Assembly (NCBI GenBank): GCA_035263105.1
Contig: DATFRO010000048.1
Span: forward strand, 1-64,000
Origin: DATBVX01 sp035263105
GTDB lineage: Bacteria; Pseudomonadota; Gammaproteobacteria; Steroidobacterales; Steroidobacteraceae
Length of the DNA: 64,000 nucleotides
Direction: 5' to 3'
In this document: positions 16,531-25,945 of the stretch, one piece after another
Numbering within the stretch: position 1 is the first letter of the stretch
Layout of the letters: the number at the start of each line of letters is the position of its first letter
Program-made: the position numbers and the translations under genes
The notes under the pieces: model-generated
Database searches by the model: none
Told to the model about the DNA's origin: nothing
The model's input: only the letters and a program-made list of their open reading frames with translations

Positions 16531-18609
16531 ATGCGTATCTTGCTGCTGGTCGTCCTGAGCTGTGGCGTCGCGAATGCGGCCTCCGAGCGTGCGCCGGGCA
16601 CTGTGTTCCGCGACTGCAAGGATTGCCCCGAGATGGTGGTGATCCCGGCGGGCACTCTCACCATGGGTTCATCGGCCGCGGAGAAATCCTGGGCGGTGAA
16701 TCACGGCGCTACAGCGGACGCTCTTGCCGACGAGGCGCCGCAGCACGAGGCCTGGTTGCGATCCTTCGCCCTCGGCAAGAACGACGTCACGCGAGGCGAG
16801 TACGCGGCGTTCGTTCGGGAGACGAGTTACCCCGCGGGCGAGGGCTGCGGTCGTGATGGCGGGAAATGGCTGAAGCAAAGTGGCGTGAGCTGGCAGAAGC
16901 CAGGGTTCAAACAGACCGAACGTGATCCGGTCGTGTGCGTCAGCTGGCAGGATGCGCGAGCCTATGTGGCCTGGCTCAATGGCAAGGTGCTTCGATCTGC
17001 GTCGACATCGGAAGGACCCTATCGACTGCCCAGCGAAGCGGAATGGGAATATGCCGCGCGTGCGGGGACGACGACGCGGTTCTGGTGGGGCGACGATGAG
17101 GCGGATGCGGCCAGCCATGCCTGGTACAAGGCCAACTCCGGCGAGCGCACTCACCCCGTGGGATCGAAACCCGCGAACGCATTCGGTCTGTACGACATGG
17201 CGGGCAACGTCTGGCAATGGACAGAAGACTGTTATACGGACAGCTATCGCTACGTGCCGACGGATGGGAGCGCAAACGAAACGGGCAACGGCTGCCTGCG
17301 CGTCGATCGCGGCAGCTCCTGGTTCTACCCGTCGTGGCTCCTTCGCCCGGCGACGCGCGAGCGAAATCCTGCCGACTACCGGGACATGATCATGGGATTC
17401 CGCCTGGCGAGAACGCTCGAGAGCGCGCCCCGGGCGGAGCTGCTGTCGGTGGCGCGAGCGGTTGATCTCAAGACGCCCGACGGTACGCTCCTCAAGGCGA
17501 GTTACTTTGCCGCCGCAAAGCCGGGCCCCGGCGTGTTGCTGTTCCATCAGAGCAACCGGACACGCAAGGAGTGGAACGACGTTGCCGTGCGGCTCGCAGC
17601 GGCAGGGATCAACACCCTTACCGTTGACAATCGCGCCTACGGCGATAGTGGGGGCACGGATGACAGCTGGAACAAGGAAAAAAGGCCGAAGCACAGCCGC
17701 GCCGACGACAACGACATCGCCTATCAATACCTGGTATCGCAGCCGGGCGTCACGCGCGAGGTCATCGGAGTCGGCGGAGCCGGTGCACTCGGAGTACTCA
17801 GTGCCGTCGAGGCGGCGCGCCGGCATGCTGCTGAGGTGAAATCGCTGGTGTTGCTCTCGGGTGAAACCCTGAAGGATGGCATCGAGTTCCTGAAACACGC
17901 ATCGCAACTACCGGAGCTCTTCGTCGTGGCCGACGACGATGAATACCCGCCCACCGTCGAGGCGATGGAATTGCTCTACATCAATGCCTCGAGTCCCATG
18001 AAGAGGCTCGTGCACTACTCAACGTCGGAAGAGGCGCCGTGGATCTGGTACGAGCCGTTCGACATCGGCCGAGTCCCCGCCACCGGCGGCCACGGCACCG
18101 ACCTGCTCGGAAGCCATCCGGAGCTGCCCGGCATCATCCACGATTGGCTTGTGACGACGCTCGTCAAGACACCGGGGCACGCGCCGGTGGATACGCTGGC
18201 CTCGGCTCAAGTCATCAGTCAGCTGCAGATGCCCGGCGGAGTCGCCGAGGTCACGCAGCGACTGACGGAGCTGCGGAAGAACGATCCCATGGCGCAACTG
18301 TTTCCGGAGATTACCGTCAGCATCATCGGCCAGGATCATATGCGCGCCGGCGAGACCAGGCTGGCGGTCGAAGTTCTGCAGCTCGTCCTGCTCGCTTATC
18401 CGGACTCAGCCGACGCACACGAGTCGCTGGCTGAGGCCTACCTGGCTGACGGGCAGAAGGATCTGGCACGACAGCACGCCGCAAAGACCTTGGCGTTGCT
18501 CGATGCTCGTACGGTACCCGCGTCGTCCTGGTCCGATACGGAACCGCGTCGCGGCGAGATTCGTCAGGGCGCGCAGGATGTGCTCGACAAGCTGAGCGCG
18601 GCGCGCTGA
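16531..18609 (+). CDS. SUMF1-fold / alpha-beta hydrolase-fold / TPR fusion protein, exported
   Basis: About 692 residues from the ATG at 16531, which places a signal peptide (about 1-16) at the N-terminus; the open frame starts at 16474. Domain 1 (about 33-300) is a formylglycine-generating-enzyme-like fold ('MVVIPAGTLTMGS', 'RLPSEAEWEYAARAG', 'LYDMAGNVWQWTED', 'GFRLAR'). The Cys pair of true FGE in the 'SW-C-x4-C' segment is replaced by Phe265 and Leu270. Domain 2 (about 320-550) is an alpha/beta hydrolase fold, but the nucleophile elbow reads 'GVGGAGALG', with Ala in place of Ser. A short TPR region ends the protein. Both enzyme sites look dead, suggesting a binding or scaffold role in the periplasm. 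The neighbour pobA gives no clue. Confidence 0.8.
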   Translation: MRILLLVVLSCGVANAASERAPGTVFRDCKDCPEMVVIPAGTLTMGSSAAEKSWAVNHGATADALADEAPQHEAWLRSFALGKNDVTRGEYAAFVRETSYPAGEGCGRDGGKWLKQSGVSWQKPGFKQTERDPVVCVSWQDARAYVAWLNGKVLRSASTSEGPYRLPSEAEWEYAARAGTTTRFWWGDDEADAASHAWYKANSGERTHPVGSKPANAFGLYDMAGNVWQWTEDCYTDSYRYVPTDGSANETGNGCLRVDRGSSWFYPSWLLRPATRERNPADYRDMIMGFRLARTLESAPRAELLSVARAVDLKTPDGTLLKASYFAAAKPGPGVLLFHQSNRTRKEWNDVAVRLAAAGINTLTVDNRAYGDSGGTDDSWNKEKRPKHSRADDNDIAYQYLVSQPGVTREVIGVGGAGALGVLSAVEAARRHAAEVKSLVLLSGETLKDGIEFLKHASQLPELFVVADDDEYPPTVEAMELLYINASSPMKRLVHYSTSEEAPWIWYEPFDIGRVPATGGHGTDLLGSHPELPGIIHDWLVTTLVKTPGHAPVDTLASAQVISQLQMPGGVAEVTQRLTELRKNDPMAQLFPEITVSIIGQDHMRAGETRLAVEVLQLVLLAYPDSADAHESLAEAYLADGQKDLARQHAAKTLALLDARTVPASSWSDTEPRRGEIRQGAQDVLDKLSAAR

Positions 18610-18619
18610 GCGCACGTGC

Positions 18620-19102
18620 CTAGCCGGACGATTTCGCCTTGCGCAGCGAGACGGCGTTGATGCAGAAGCGCAGGCCGCTTGGCGGCGGCCCATCCGGAAA
18701 CACGTGCCCGAGGTGCGCATCGCACACGTTGCACGTCGTCTCGACGCGCTCCATGCCGTAGCTCGTGTCGAGATGATAGGCGACGACGTCCGGTGTGAGC
18801 GGCGCCGTGAAGCTCGGCCAGCCCGTGCCGCTCTCGAACTTCCTGGTCGAGTCGAACAGCGGCGTGTCGCAGCAGATGCAGTTGTACCGGCCGGGCTCGA
18901 ACAGCGAGCACATCTCCGAGCTGAAGGGCCGCTCGGTCCCCTTGGTGCGCGTGACGTAGTACTGCTCGTCGGTCAGCGCGGCACGCCACTGGGCATCCGT
19001 CTTCTCGACGCGCCGCGGCGGCGCGACGTTGCCGCGCTTTCCGAGCTCGACCACCTGCTTCCAGCGCAGGACGTCCGACGATTCATTGAGTCGTGTGTTC
19101 AT
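18620..19102 (-). CDS. msrB: Peptide-methionine (R)-S-oxide reductase
   Basis: 160 residues from the ATG at 19102, five bases after the msrA stop; an in-frame start at 19270 would run through msrA and is rejected. MsrB reduces methionine-R-sulfoxide in proteins. Zinc-binding CxxC pairs are visible ('CICCDTPLF' and 'CNVCDAHLGHVF'). The family core 'FESGTGWPSFTAPL' and the catalytic Cys147 in 'LRFCINAVSL' are present. There is no signal peptide, so it is cytoplasmic. It forms an operon with msrA, covering both sulfoxide diastereomers. Confidence 0.95.
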   Translation of the reverse strand: MNTRLNESSDVLRWKQVVELGKRGNVAPPRRVEKTDAQWRAALTDEQYYVTRTKGTERPFSSEMCSLFEPGRYNCICCDTPLFDSTRKFESGTGWPSFTAPLTPDVVAYHLDTSYGMERVETTCNVCDAHLGHVFPDGPPPSGLRFCINAVSLRKAKSSG

Positions 19103-19107
19103 GTCGG

Positions 19108-19626
19108 TCACGCGGTGCGCGCGCTCGCGCGGCGCGGCAGTCGCCAGTTCGGACGCGGGTAATGGCACGTGTAGCCTTCGGGATAACGCAGCAGATAATC
19201 CTGGTGCTCCGGCTCGGCCTCCCAGAACGGTCCCGCCTCGCGCACTTCCGTCACGGCTGTTCCAGGCCACAAACCGGAGGCATTCACGTCGGCGATCGTG
19301 TCCTCGGCGACGTGGCGCTGCTCGTCGGTGAGGTAGTAGATGCCCGACCGATACGATGTGCCGACGTCGTTCCCCTGGCGATTCTTCGTCGTCGGGTCAT
19401 GGATCTGGAAGAAGAACTCGAGCAACTCCCGGTACGAGAGCTTGCCCGGATCGAATACCACCTCGATCGCCTCCGCGTGCGTGCCGTGATTGCGGTACGT
19501 CGCGTGAGGTACGTCGCCACCGCTGTAACCTACGCGTGTTCGAGTCACGCCCGGGAGCCTGCGAATCAGATCCTGCATGCCCCAGAAGCACCCGCCCGCC
19601 AGAATCGCCGTTTCCGTGTTCGCCAT
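19108..19626 (-). CDS. msrA: Peptide-methionine (S)-S-oxide reductase
   Basis: 172 residues. The signature 'GGCFWG' (11-16) carries the catalytic Cys13, followed by 'VGYSGG', 'THAEAIEVVFDP' and 'FFQIHDPTTKNRQGND', all standard for MsrA. It repairs methionine-S-sulfoxide in proteins and free methionine. No export signal, so it is cytoplasmic. It is the first gene of the msrA-msrB pair; the genes are separate here, whereas some bacteria carry them fused. The C-terminal tail 'RRASARTA' is short and basic. Confidence 0.95.
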   Translation of the reverse strand: MANTETAILAGGCFWGMQDLIRRLPGVTRTRVGYSGGDVPHATYRNHGTHAEAIEVVFDPGKLSYRELLEFFFQIHDPTTKNRQGNDVGTSYRSGIYYLTDEQRHVAEDTIADVNASGLWPGTAVTEVREAGPFWEAEPEHQDYLLRYPEGYTCHYPRPNWRLPRRASARTA

Positions 19627-19716
19627 TCGTGTGATCTCCGTTTCGACCAGCCGTTGGTCCCGACGCGTCGTCGACAGGGGAATAGACCGGGGCAGGGCGG
19701 GATATCTTACGCTCCT

Positions 19717-19731
19717 GCCGGCGAAGCCGGC
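19717..19731 (-). terminator. Short GC hairpin after the YCII-like gene
   Basis: A perfect GCCGGC-3 nt-GCCGGC inverted repeat begins four bases past the stop codon of the leftward YCII-like gene and upstream of msrA. There is no U-run on the minus strand, so it is at best a weak intrinsic terminator or an RNA-stability hairpin. Confidence 0.3.
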
Positions 19732-19734
19732 GCG

Positions 19735-20082
19735 TCAGCGGCCTGGCATCTCGAACAGCTGGTAGATCTCGCAGGTTCCCTGGCCGGCCACATCCAGGAA
19801 CCGCCGCGTAAGCTCGATTACGTGCTCCCGCGAGTCGGCCTTGAGCAGGGCATAGCCGCCGATGACTTCCTTGTCCTCGGCGAACGGCCCGTCCGTAACC
19901 GTCGCCTTGCCGCCGGTGGGCTTGTGCACCCGCAGGCCGGTCGCGCCGAACTGCACGCCCTCGGTCGCGAGGAGCCAGCCTTCCTTCATGGCTGCCTCGA
20001 TGAGCTTGCCCATGTTCGCCATCTCGGCCTCGGTCGGGGGCCGGTTCGAGGGCTCATGGGTGAAAATGCTGATGAATCGCAT
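19735..20082 (-). CDS. YCII-related / DGPF-domain protein
   Basis: 115 residues, a dimeric alpha/beta-barrel protein of the DGPF/YCII group. The name motif is present as 'KATVTDGPFAEDKEVIGGY' (about 60-78), followed by 'REHVIELTRRF' and a C-terminal beta strand 'CEIYQLFEMPG'. In actinobacteria and proteobacteria such proteins often accompany ECF sigma factors, but none is seen here. The molecular role is unknown. It is read leftwards upstream of msrA, and an effect on redox stress is only a guess from position. Confidence 0.85.
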   Translation of the reverse strand: MRFISIFTHEPSNRPPTEAEMANMGKLIEAAMKEGWLLATEGVQFGATGLRVHKPTGGKATVTDGPFAEDKEVIGGYALLKADSREHVIELTRRFLDVAGQGTCEIYQLFEMPGR

Positions 20083-20216
20083 GGCTAATCTCCTGGGATG
20101 TCGTTGCTTCGACTACACGACGAACGACATCTCGTGAAATCGACACCGGATGACCGGCGCAGACGCGCGACCCGATCGTAAAGGTCGGTGCAGCGCCGGC
20201 TCGACTCCGCTTCGCT

Positions 20217-21515
20217 TCAGATCAGCAGGCTGACGATCGAAGCGGACATCAGGTTGGCCATGGTGCCGGCCAGCATGGCGCGAATGCCGAGGCGCGCGAG
20301 CTCATCGCGCTTGTTGGGAGCGAGCGAGGAGATGCCGCCGATCTGTATCCCGATGGAGCTGAAATTGGCGAAGCCGCACAAGGCGAAAGTGGCGATGAGA
20401 AATGAACGGTCGGTGATCACGTCCTTGAGCGGGCCGAGCTGCGAGAACGCCACCAGCTCATTCAGCGTCATGCGCGTGCCGAGCAGGTTTCCCACTTGCA
20501 GGCAGTCCTGCCACGGCACGCCGATCACCCAGGCGATGGGCGCGAACAGGTAGCCGAAGATCTGTTGCAGGCTCGAGGGGAAGTACGCGAAGCCGATGCT
20601 CGCGAGCCCGTTGTGAATGCCGCCGAGGATTCCGTTGGCGAGAAACACCAGCGCCACGAAGGTGATCAGCATCGCGCCCACATTGACGGCGAGGCCCAGG
20701 CCATCGGTGGTACCGCGGGCGATCGCGCTCAGGAAGTTCTGGTTCTTCTCCTCTTCACTGCGATGCAGCTCGACACGGCCGGCGGTCTCCGGCGTTTCGG
20801 TCTCGGGCACGAGCATCTTGGCGATCAGCAAGGTGCCCGGAGCGGTCATGATCACTGCGGTCAGGATGTGCTTGGGCTCGATGCCGAACGCGATGTACGC
20901 ACCCATGATGGCGCCGGACACGTGGGCCATGCCGCTGGTCATCACGGTCATCAGCTCAGAACGCGTGAGCCCTGGCAGGTACGGACGGATCGTGAGCGGC
21001 GCTTCGGTCTGGCCCATGAAGATGCTGGCCGCGACGTTCAATGATTCGGCGCCGCTCGCGCCCATCAGCGCAGTCATCGCGCGCGCCGCCCACTTGATGA
21101 TGAACTGCATCACGCCGATGTGGTACAGGATGGCGAAGAACGCGGCGATGAAGATGATCGTCGGCAGCACGGTGAACGCGAGGAAGAAGACGTGATCCGG
21201 GAGCACGAAAGTCAGCGCGCCGGTGGCCTTCTCCGCGGCGAGGTCGTGCACGGCGACCGGCGTCGGCCTTTCACCCAGCGGACCGAAGACGAACCGCGAT
21301 CCCTCGTAGGAAAAGTTCAGCAGCCACTTCACGCCGTCGCCGGCGACTTCGAAGACGCGCCGGCCGAACTCGAACTTGAGCACCAGGAACGCGAAGACGA
21401 ACTGCAGGCCCAGTCCCCACGCGACGGTTTTCAGGCGAATCGCCCGGCGATTGGTGGAGAAGACCCACGCCAGCCCAAGCATGACAACAAGGCCGAGGAT
21501 GCCGGTCAGGTGCAT
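20217..21515 (-). CDS. Concentrative nucleoside transporter (NupC/CNT family)
   Basis: 432 residues from the ATG at 21515 with AGGAG seven bases upstream. About ten hydrophobic helices plus re-entrant regions. CNT hallmarks are present: 'FMGQTEAPLTIRPYL' (nucleoside-binding 'GQTEAPL'), 'SGMAHVSGAIMGAYI', 'PGTLLIAKMLVPE' and 'LCGFANFSSIGIQIGG' near the C-terminus. It would symport nucleosides with Na+ or H+ across the inner membrane. It is divergent from an APC permease across a 122-bp gap. No nucleoside hydrolase or phosphorylase lies next to it. Confidence 0.93.
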   Translation of the reverse strand: MHLTGILGLVVMLGLAWVFSTNRRAIRLKTVAWGLGLQFVFAFLVLKFEFGRRVFEVAGDGVKWLLNFSYEGSRFVFGPLGERPTPVAVHDLAAEKATGALTFVLPDHVFFLAFTVLPTIIFIAAFFAILYHIGVMQFIIKWAARAMTALMGASGAESLNVAASIFMGQTEAPLTIRPYLPGLTRSELMTVMTSGMAHVSGAIMGAYIAFGIEPKHILTAVIMTAPGTLLIAKMLVPETETPETAGRVELHRSEEEKNQNFLSAIARGTTDGLGLAVNVGAMLITFVALVFLANGILGGIHNGLASIGFAYFPSSLQQIFGYLFAPIAWVIGVPWQDCLQVGNLLGTRMTLNELVAFSQLGPLKDVITDRSFLIATFALCGFANFSSIGIQIGGISSLAPNKRDELARLGIRAMLAGTMANLMSASIVSLLI

Positions 21516-21637
21516 CGTTGTTCTCCTGCGCAGTGGCCGGCAAACGGGCACCGCCGCGGTGGCGGGATTCTACGGGATTGTGGCGAATCCCGTCCCGGCG
21601 TATTTTTGCCGGGCCACGCGATCAGAAGTGAGCTCAA

Positions 21638-23005
21638 TTGAACGCCACCGACGCCGCCGTAACCAGTTCCGCCAGCTCCCGTCTCTCCAAGTCGCTCCTC
21701 GCCCGTCACCTGGTGATGATTTCCATCGGCGGAATCATCGGCGCCGGTGTGTTCGTCGGCAGCAGCGCCGCGATCGCCACGATCGGACCGGCGGTGGTGC
21801 TGAGCTACGTGTCGGCCGGCATCGTGGTGTTCGCGGTGATCCGGGTCCTGGCGCGCATGGCCATCGATCAACCGGGGCTCGGATCCTTCACCGAATATGT
21901 GCGCGCGGGGCTGGGGAACGGCGCGGGTTTCGTCACCGGCTGGTTGTACTGGTGGTTCTGGGTCGTCGTGGTCGCGGTCGAGGCCATCGCGGGAGCCAAG
22001 ATCGTGCACCTGTGGCTGCCGATGTTCGCGGTGTGGCAGATCGGGCTCGCGCTCATGGCCGTCCTGACCGCGATCAACCTCGCCTCGGCGCGTTCCTACG
22101 GCGAGTTCGAATTCTGGTTTGCCTCGATCAAGGTGGCGGCGATCGTCGTATTCATCGTGGTCTCGGCCGCGTGGTTGCTCGGGGTCGGTAACCCGTCGAG
22201 CCCGGGCTTCAGCAATCTCGCCGCGCACCAGGGTTTCGCGCCGTTCGGCTGGGCCGCCATTCTCACGGGCGTCACCACCGTGATCTTTTCCATGGTCGGC
22301 GCCGAGATCGTCACGGTTGCCGCCGCGGAATCCGCCGAATCCAACAAGACCATGTCGCGGCTGGCGGCGAATGTCGTGCTGCGCATTCTTCTTTTCTATG
22401 TGCTGTCCATCCTGCTGATTCTCTGCATCGTGCCGTGGACCGAATTCAAGTCGGGTGATTCGTCATTCGCAATCGCGCTCGATCACGTCGGCATCGGCGG
22501 CGCCTCGGTCATCATGAACATCATCGTGCTGACTGCGGTGCTGTCGTGCCTCAACTCCGGCGTCTACGTCACGGCGCGCGTGCTGTTCGCGATGGCGGAC
22601 AAAGGCGACGCGCCGCGCTGGCTCACGGCCGTCAACCAGCGCCATGTGCCGGCGCGGGCCATCCTGCTCGGGAGCGCCTTCGGGTTCCTCGTCATGCTGC
22701 TCAACTGGATCGCGCCGGAGAAGCTGTTCAACTTCCTGCTGAATTCCTCGGGCGCGCTGATGATGTTCACCTACATGTTCGTGGCCGCGGCGCACTTCAG
22801 GTTTCCGTACTCGAAGCCGGAGCTGCGCACCTCTGGAGGTGCGCCCGTGATGGCCGGGGGCGCGGCGCTCGCGATGCTCGCGGTGATGGTGGCGATGGCC
22901 ATCATGCCGAGCAAGCAACCCGAGATGTGGGCGAGTCTCGCGTGCCTGGGCGTGATCGTGCTGGCGCTGCTCATCAAGCGTGCGCTGCGCCGCTCGGCGA
23001 GTTGA
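21638..23005 (+). CDS. Amino-acid permease (APC superfamily, AAT-like)
   Basis: 455 residues with twelve predicted membrane helices. The start is the TTG at 21638; no good ATG lies in front of the first helix. The APC core is seen as 'MISIGGIIGAGVFVGSS' in helix 1 (backbone substrate-binding 'GIIGAG'), 'GLGSFTEYVRAGLG' between helices 2 and 3, 'GAEIVTVAAAESAESNKTM' after helix 6, and 'LNSGVYVTARVLFAMADKGD' near helix 8. This matches the GABA/aromatic/basic amino acid permease branch; substrate not assignable. It is followed 18 bp later by a TMEM175-like gene, so the two may be co-expressed. Confidence 0.9.
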   Translation: MNATDAAVTSSASSRLSKSLLARHLVMISIGGIIGAGVFVGSSAAIATIGPAVVLSYVSAGIVVFAVIRVLARMAIDQPGLGSFTEYVRAGLGNGAGFVTGWLYWWFWVVVVAVEAIAGAKIVHLWLPMFAVWQIGLALMAVLTAINLASARSYGEFEFWFASIKVAAIVVFIVVSAAWLLGVGNPSSPGFSNLAAHQGFAPFGWAAILTGVTTVIFSMVGAEIVTVAAAESAESNKTMSRLAANVVLRILLFYVLSILLILCIVPWTEFKSGDSSFAIALDHVGIGGASVIMNIIVLTAVLSCLNSGVYVTARVLFAMADKGDAPRWLTAVNQRHVPARAILLGSAFGFLVMLLNWIAPEKLFNFLLNSSGALMMFTYMFVAAAHFRFPYSKPELRTSGGAPVMAGGAALAMLAVMVAMAIMPSKQPEMWASLACLGVIVLALLIKRALRRSAS

Positions 23006-23023
23006 CGCGCGCCGATCGCGTCG

Positions 23024-23626
23024 ATGGGCAAATCAAGGCTCGAAGCGTTCAGCGATGGCGTGATCGCCATCATCATCACGATCATGGTGCTCGAGCTCAG
23101 AGCGCCTCACGAGGCCTCGCTCGATGCGCTTCGGCCGCTGTTGCCGGCATTCCTGAGCTATGCGCTGAGTTTTCTCTACATCGGAATCTACTGGAACAAT
23201 CACCACCACATGCTCCAGGCCTGTCACCGGGTCAGCGGCGGCATCCTCTGGGCCAATCTTCATCTGCTCTTCTGGTTGTCGCTGATTCCCTTTACGACCG
23301 CGTGGATGGATGAGAACCATTACGCCGGCGGCCCGACTGCGCTGTATGGCGCGGTGCTGCTGATGGCAGCGATCGCCTATTGGATACTGCAGCACCTGAT
23401 CATCCTGTCGCAGGGCTCGGCCTCCATACTGAAGAAAGCTGTCGGCGGGGACTTGAAAGGCAGACTGTCGCCGCTCGGCTATGTCGCGGCGATTCTCGTT
23501 GCGCACTGGTCATCCGCGGTGTCAATGGCGCTGTATGTCGCCGTCGCGCTCGTATGGCTCATCCCCGATCGGCGCATCGAGCACGTCTTGCAGGGCCGGG
23601 AATCCGAGCACATCGACGGTAAGTGA
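23024..23626 (+). CDS. TMEM175-like potassium channel family protein (DUF1211)
   Basis: 200 residues with about six membrane helices. The diagnostic 'RLEAFSDGVIAIIITIMVLEL' sits at the N-terminus, with the RxxxFSD motif at residues 5-11 that marks helix 1 of TMEM175/DUF1211 proteins. 'YIGIYWNNHHHML' and 'LFWLSLIPFTTAW' follow, as expected. Bacterial members form tetrameric K+-permeable channels with hydrophobic Leu/Ile constrictions. The ATG at 23024 lacks a strong ribosome site and may be read through coupling with the APC permease 18 bp upstream. Confidence 0.88.
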   Translation: MGKSRLEAFSDGVIAIIITIMVLELRAPHEASLDALRPLLPAFLSYALSFLYIGIYWNNHHHMLQACHRVSGGILWANLHLLFWLSLIPFTTAWMDENHYAGGPTALYGAVLLMAAIAYWILQHLIILSQGSASILKKAVGGDLKGRLSPLGYVAAILVAHWSSAVSMALYVAVALVWLIPDRRIEHVLQGRESEHIDGK

Positions 23627-23812
23627 CGGCGTCATCCGGCTGGACCCGTGTTATGCTCGCCGCGGCTGCAAAAAACTCCCGTCCCACTCAATAACAAGAA
23701 GGTGCCGGGGGCTCAAAACAAGAATAGCCATCTCTCAGCCGGCGACTGCGGAGTATTGATCATCGGGGCACCCCTGCAAGAACAAGTTTCGAACGCGCGG
23801 CAAGTTGGCCTG

Positions 23813-25918
23813 GTGAAGCGGATCGGTTTGGGCATGGTGCTTGCCTTGGTGAGCACCCCATATCCAGCGGCTGCTCAGGCAGTGCCGTCTGCGAATTCCC
23901 CCCGTGTGATGCAAGAGGGCACGCTCGAGGAAATCGTCGTGACGGCGCAGAAGCGCGAGCAGCGCTTGCTGGACGTGCCCATCTCGATCTCGGTGCTTGA
24001 CGGCTCGGATGTCGATCATTCCATCCTTCAAGGGCTCACGGAGACGCTCAACACAGTGCCGGGAGTCGCGGCATCGGTCGGCTACCAGGGAGGGACTACA
24101 CTGGTCACGATCCGCGGCGTCGGAGCGAGCGCGCCGTTGCTCAGCGGTTCGAGCCCGATTGCCTACTATCTCGATTCCGCACCATTCGGTTTCGTTACGT
24201 CGGCCGTTGCGCCAGACGCGGCTGTATACGACCTCGAGCGCATCGAAGTCCTGCGGGGTCCGCAGGGCACGCTGTACGGCGCCAATGCTCAGAACGGCGT
24301 GGTGCGGATTCTGACGCGCGATGCCAGCCTGAGCGCGCTGGAGCTGAGCAGCCGCGTCACTGGATCGAGCACGCACGGCGGCGGTGATAACTTTCGTGGC
24401 GACGCCGCACTCAACGTTCCGCTCATCAAGGACCGGCTGGGTGCGCGCGCGGTCATCGGCTATTCCTCGCTCAGTGGCTGGGTCGATGGCCCGGTGGGGC
24501 AGGACGTCAACGATGCGCAGCTGCGAACCTATCGCCTCAAGCTCAATGCACAGCCGAGCGATGCATTCTCGATCGGCGTGTCGGCGTGGAGCTCGCGGAC
24601 TGACTACGGCGCTCCATCGGCCTCGGACGATGACGAGCAGATTTCGGCGACGATTTCCCAGCCGATCTCGGCGGATTTCGATGTCTATGGATTGGGCGTC
24701 GAGTGGCAGGGATCGCGGTTCTCTCTATCGAGCAAGACGAGCTACCTGGACTATGCGAACCGCAGCACCTGGGACCTCACGGCAGTCGGTCTGCCCAGCA
24801 TTCCTTTCTTTACGAATCTTGATTCACAGGTGTTCGCAGAGGAACTCGTGCTCACCTCGCGGCCCGAAGATGCCTGGCGATGGACCGCTGGTCTCGCTTA
24901 TCGCGATGCCAGCGACGGGCTGCTGCAGACTTCCATCATCCTGCCGGCGCCGAACGACTATTCATACGGTTCCGAATCCTTTGCTGCGTTCGCCGATGTC
25001 GGCCGGAGTTTTGCCGATGACCGATTCGAATGGGCCGCAGGGTTGCGCTATTTCCACGATCACGTTCTGAACAAGGAGAATGTTCAGAGCCAGGCCGGCG
25101 TGCCGCTCTATCACGCTACCGATTCCTTCAGTTCGACGACGCCGCGCATCGTACTCAGCTGGTTTCCCAATGAAGAGCTGACGGTCTACGGCTCATACGG
25201 CGAAGGCTTCCGCAGCGGTTTTGCACAGAATGCCGCCGTCGTACAGGCGGTGCCCGGATTTCCGCCGGTGCAACCAGACAAGTTGCGCAACTTCGAGATT
25301 GGTACGCGGGGCCAGTTGTCCGACAGGATGTCGTTCGACGCCGCGCTGTACTACACCCGGTGGGACGATGTGCAGCAGGCGCTCAGTGTGCTCATCAACG
25401 GCATCCCGTTTGTCGCCAACGTGAACGGCGAGTCGGCAAGCGGGCCCGGCGTGGATCTCGGCGTCACGCTGCGTCCAGCAGACGACTGGGACCTGGCCCT
25501 GATGATGAGCTGGAACGACCTGACGCTCGATCACGCTGTCGATGTTCCGGCCGGTCAGTTGTTCGCGGCGGGCGACCGGCTCAACTATTCGCCCGAGTGG
25601 AGCGGCTCTGCGTCCACCGATTATCGCTTACGGCTCGGTAGCCGCGGCTACAGCGCGCTGTTCGCGGTCTCGGCCACTTATAGTTCCGAGCAGGATTTTC
25701 GCGGGGCCAATACCGGCACGACGGTGATCCACGGCGACCCGCTGCTGATCGCGCGTGCACAGCTGTCATTGGATGCGCCGGGCGGTTGGCGGGCGAGCCT
25801 GTTCGTCGACAATTTCACCAACGAGCGCGGCGCCACGCCCACAGTGAATCTCGTGCCCGAATGGCAACTGCGCGTGCGTCCGCGCACGGCCGGCGTGCAG
25901 CTCGAGTTTCATTTCTGA
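23813..25918 (+). CDS. TonB-dependent outer-membrane receptor
   Basis: About 701 residues if the GTG at 23813 is the start, which gives a signal peptide 'VKRIGLGMVLALVSTPYPAAAQA'; the frame is open back to 23648, so the start is uncertain. A TonB box 'EEIVVTAQKREQRLLDVPIS' leads into the plug domain ('YDLERIEVLRGPQGTLYGAN', 'GVVRILTRDAS'). A 22-strand barrel follows, ending in Phe ('VQLEFHF'). It imports a bulky substrate using the TonB-ExbBD proton-motive system; the ligand cannot be read from sequence. No partner transport genes adjoin it; the next gene is a convergent HTH-TolB-TPR protein. Confidence 0.9.
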   Translation: MKRIGLGMVLALVSTPYPAAAQAVPSANSPRVMQEGTLEEIVVTAQKREQRLLDVPISISVLDGSDVDHSILQGLTETLNTVPGVAASVGYQGGTTLVTIRGVGASAPLLSGSSPIAYYLDSAPFGFVTSAVAPDAAVYDLERIEVLRGPQGTLYGANAQNGVVRILTRDASLSALELSSRVTGSSTHGGGDNFRGDAALNVPLIKDRLGARAVIGYSSLSGWVDGPVGQDVNDAQLRTYRLKLNAQPSDAFSIGVSAWSSRTDYGAPSASDDDEQISATISQPISADFDVYGLGVEWQGSRFSLSSKTSYLDYANRSTWDLTAVGLPSIPFFTNLDSQVFAEELVLTSRPEDAWRWTAGLAYRDASDGLLQTSIILPAPNDYSYGSESFAAFADVGRSFADDRFEWAAGLRYFHDHVLNKENVQSQAGVPLYHATDSFSSTTPRIVLSWFPNEELTVYGSYGEGFRSGFAQNAAVVQAVPGFPPVQPDKLRNFEIGTRGQLSDRMSFDAALYYTRWDDVQQALSVLINGIPFVANVNGESASGPGVDLGVTLRPADDWDLALMMSWNDLTLDHAVDVPAGQLFAAGDRLNYSPEWSGSASTDYRLRLGSRGYSALFAVSATYSSEQDFRGANTGTTVIHGDPLLIARAQLSLDAPGGWRASLFVDNFTNERGATPTVNLVPEWQLRVRPRTAGVQLEFHF

Positions 25919-25945
25919 CGCGCACCTCGCCTGCGCCTCTGACGC

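Noticed and set aside
16531..17400. True formylglycine-generating enzyme that activates sulfatases
   Set aside because: Both redox Cys are missing and no sulfatase gene is in the window.
19717..19731. Strong intrinsic terminator or small-RNA end
   Set aside because: The perfect hairpin has no U-run on either strand; kept only as a weak candidate.
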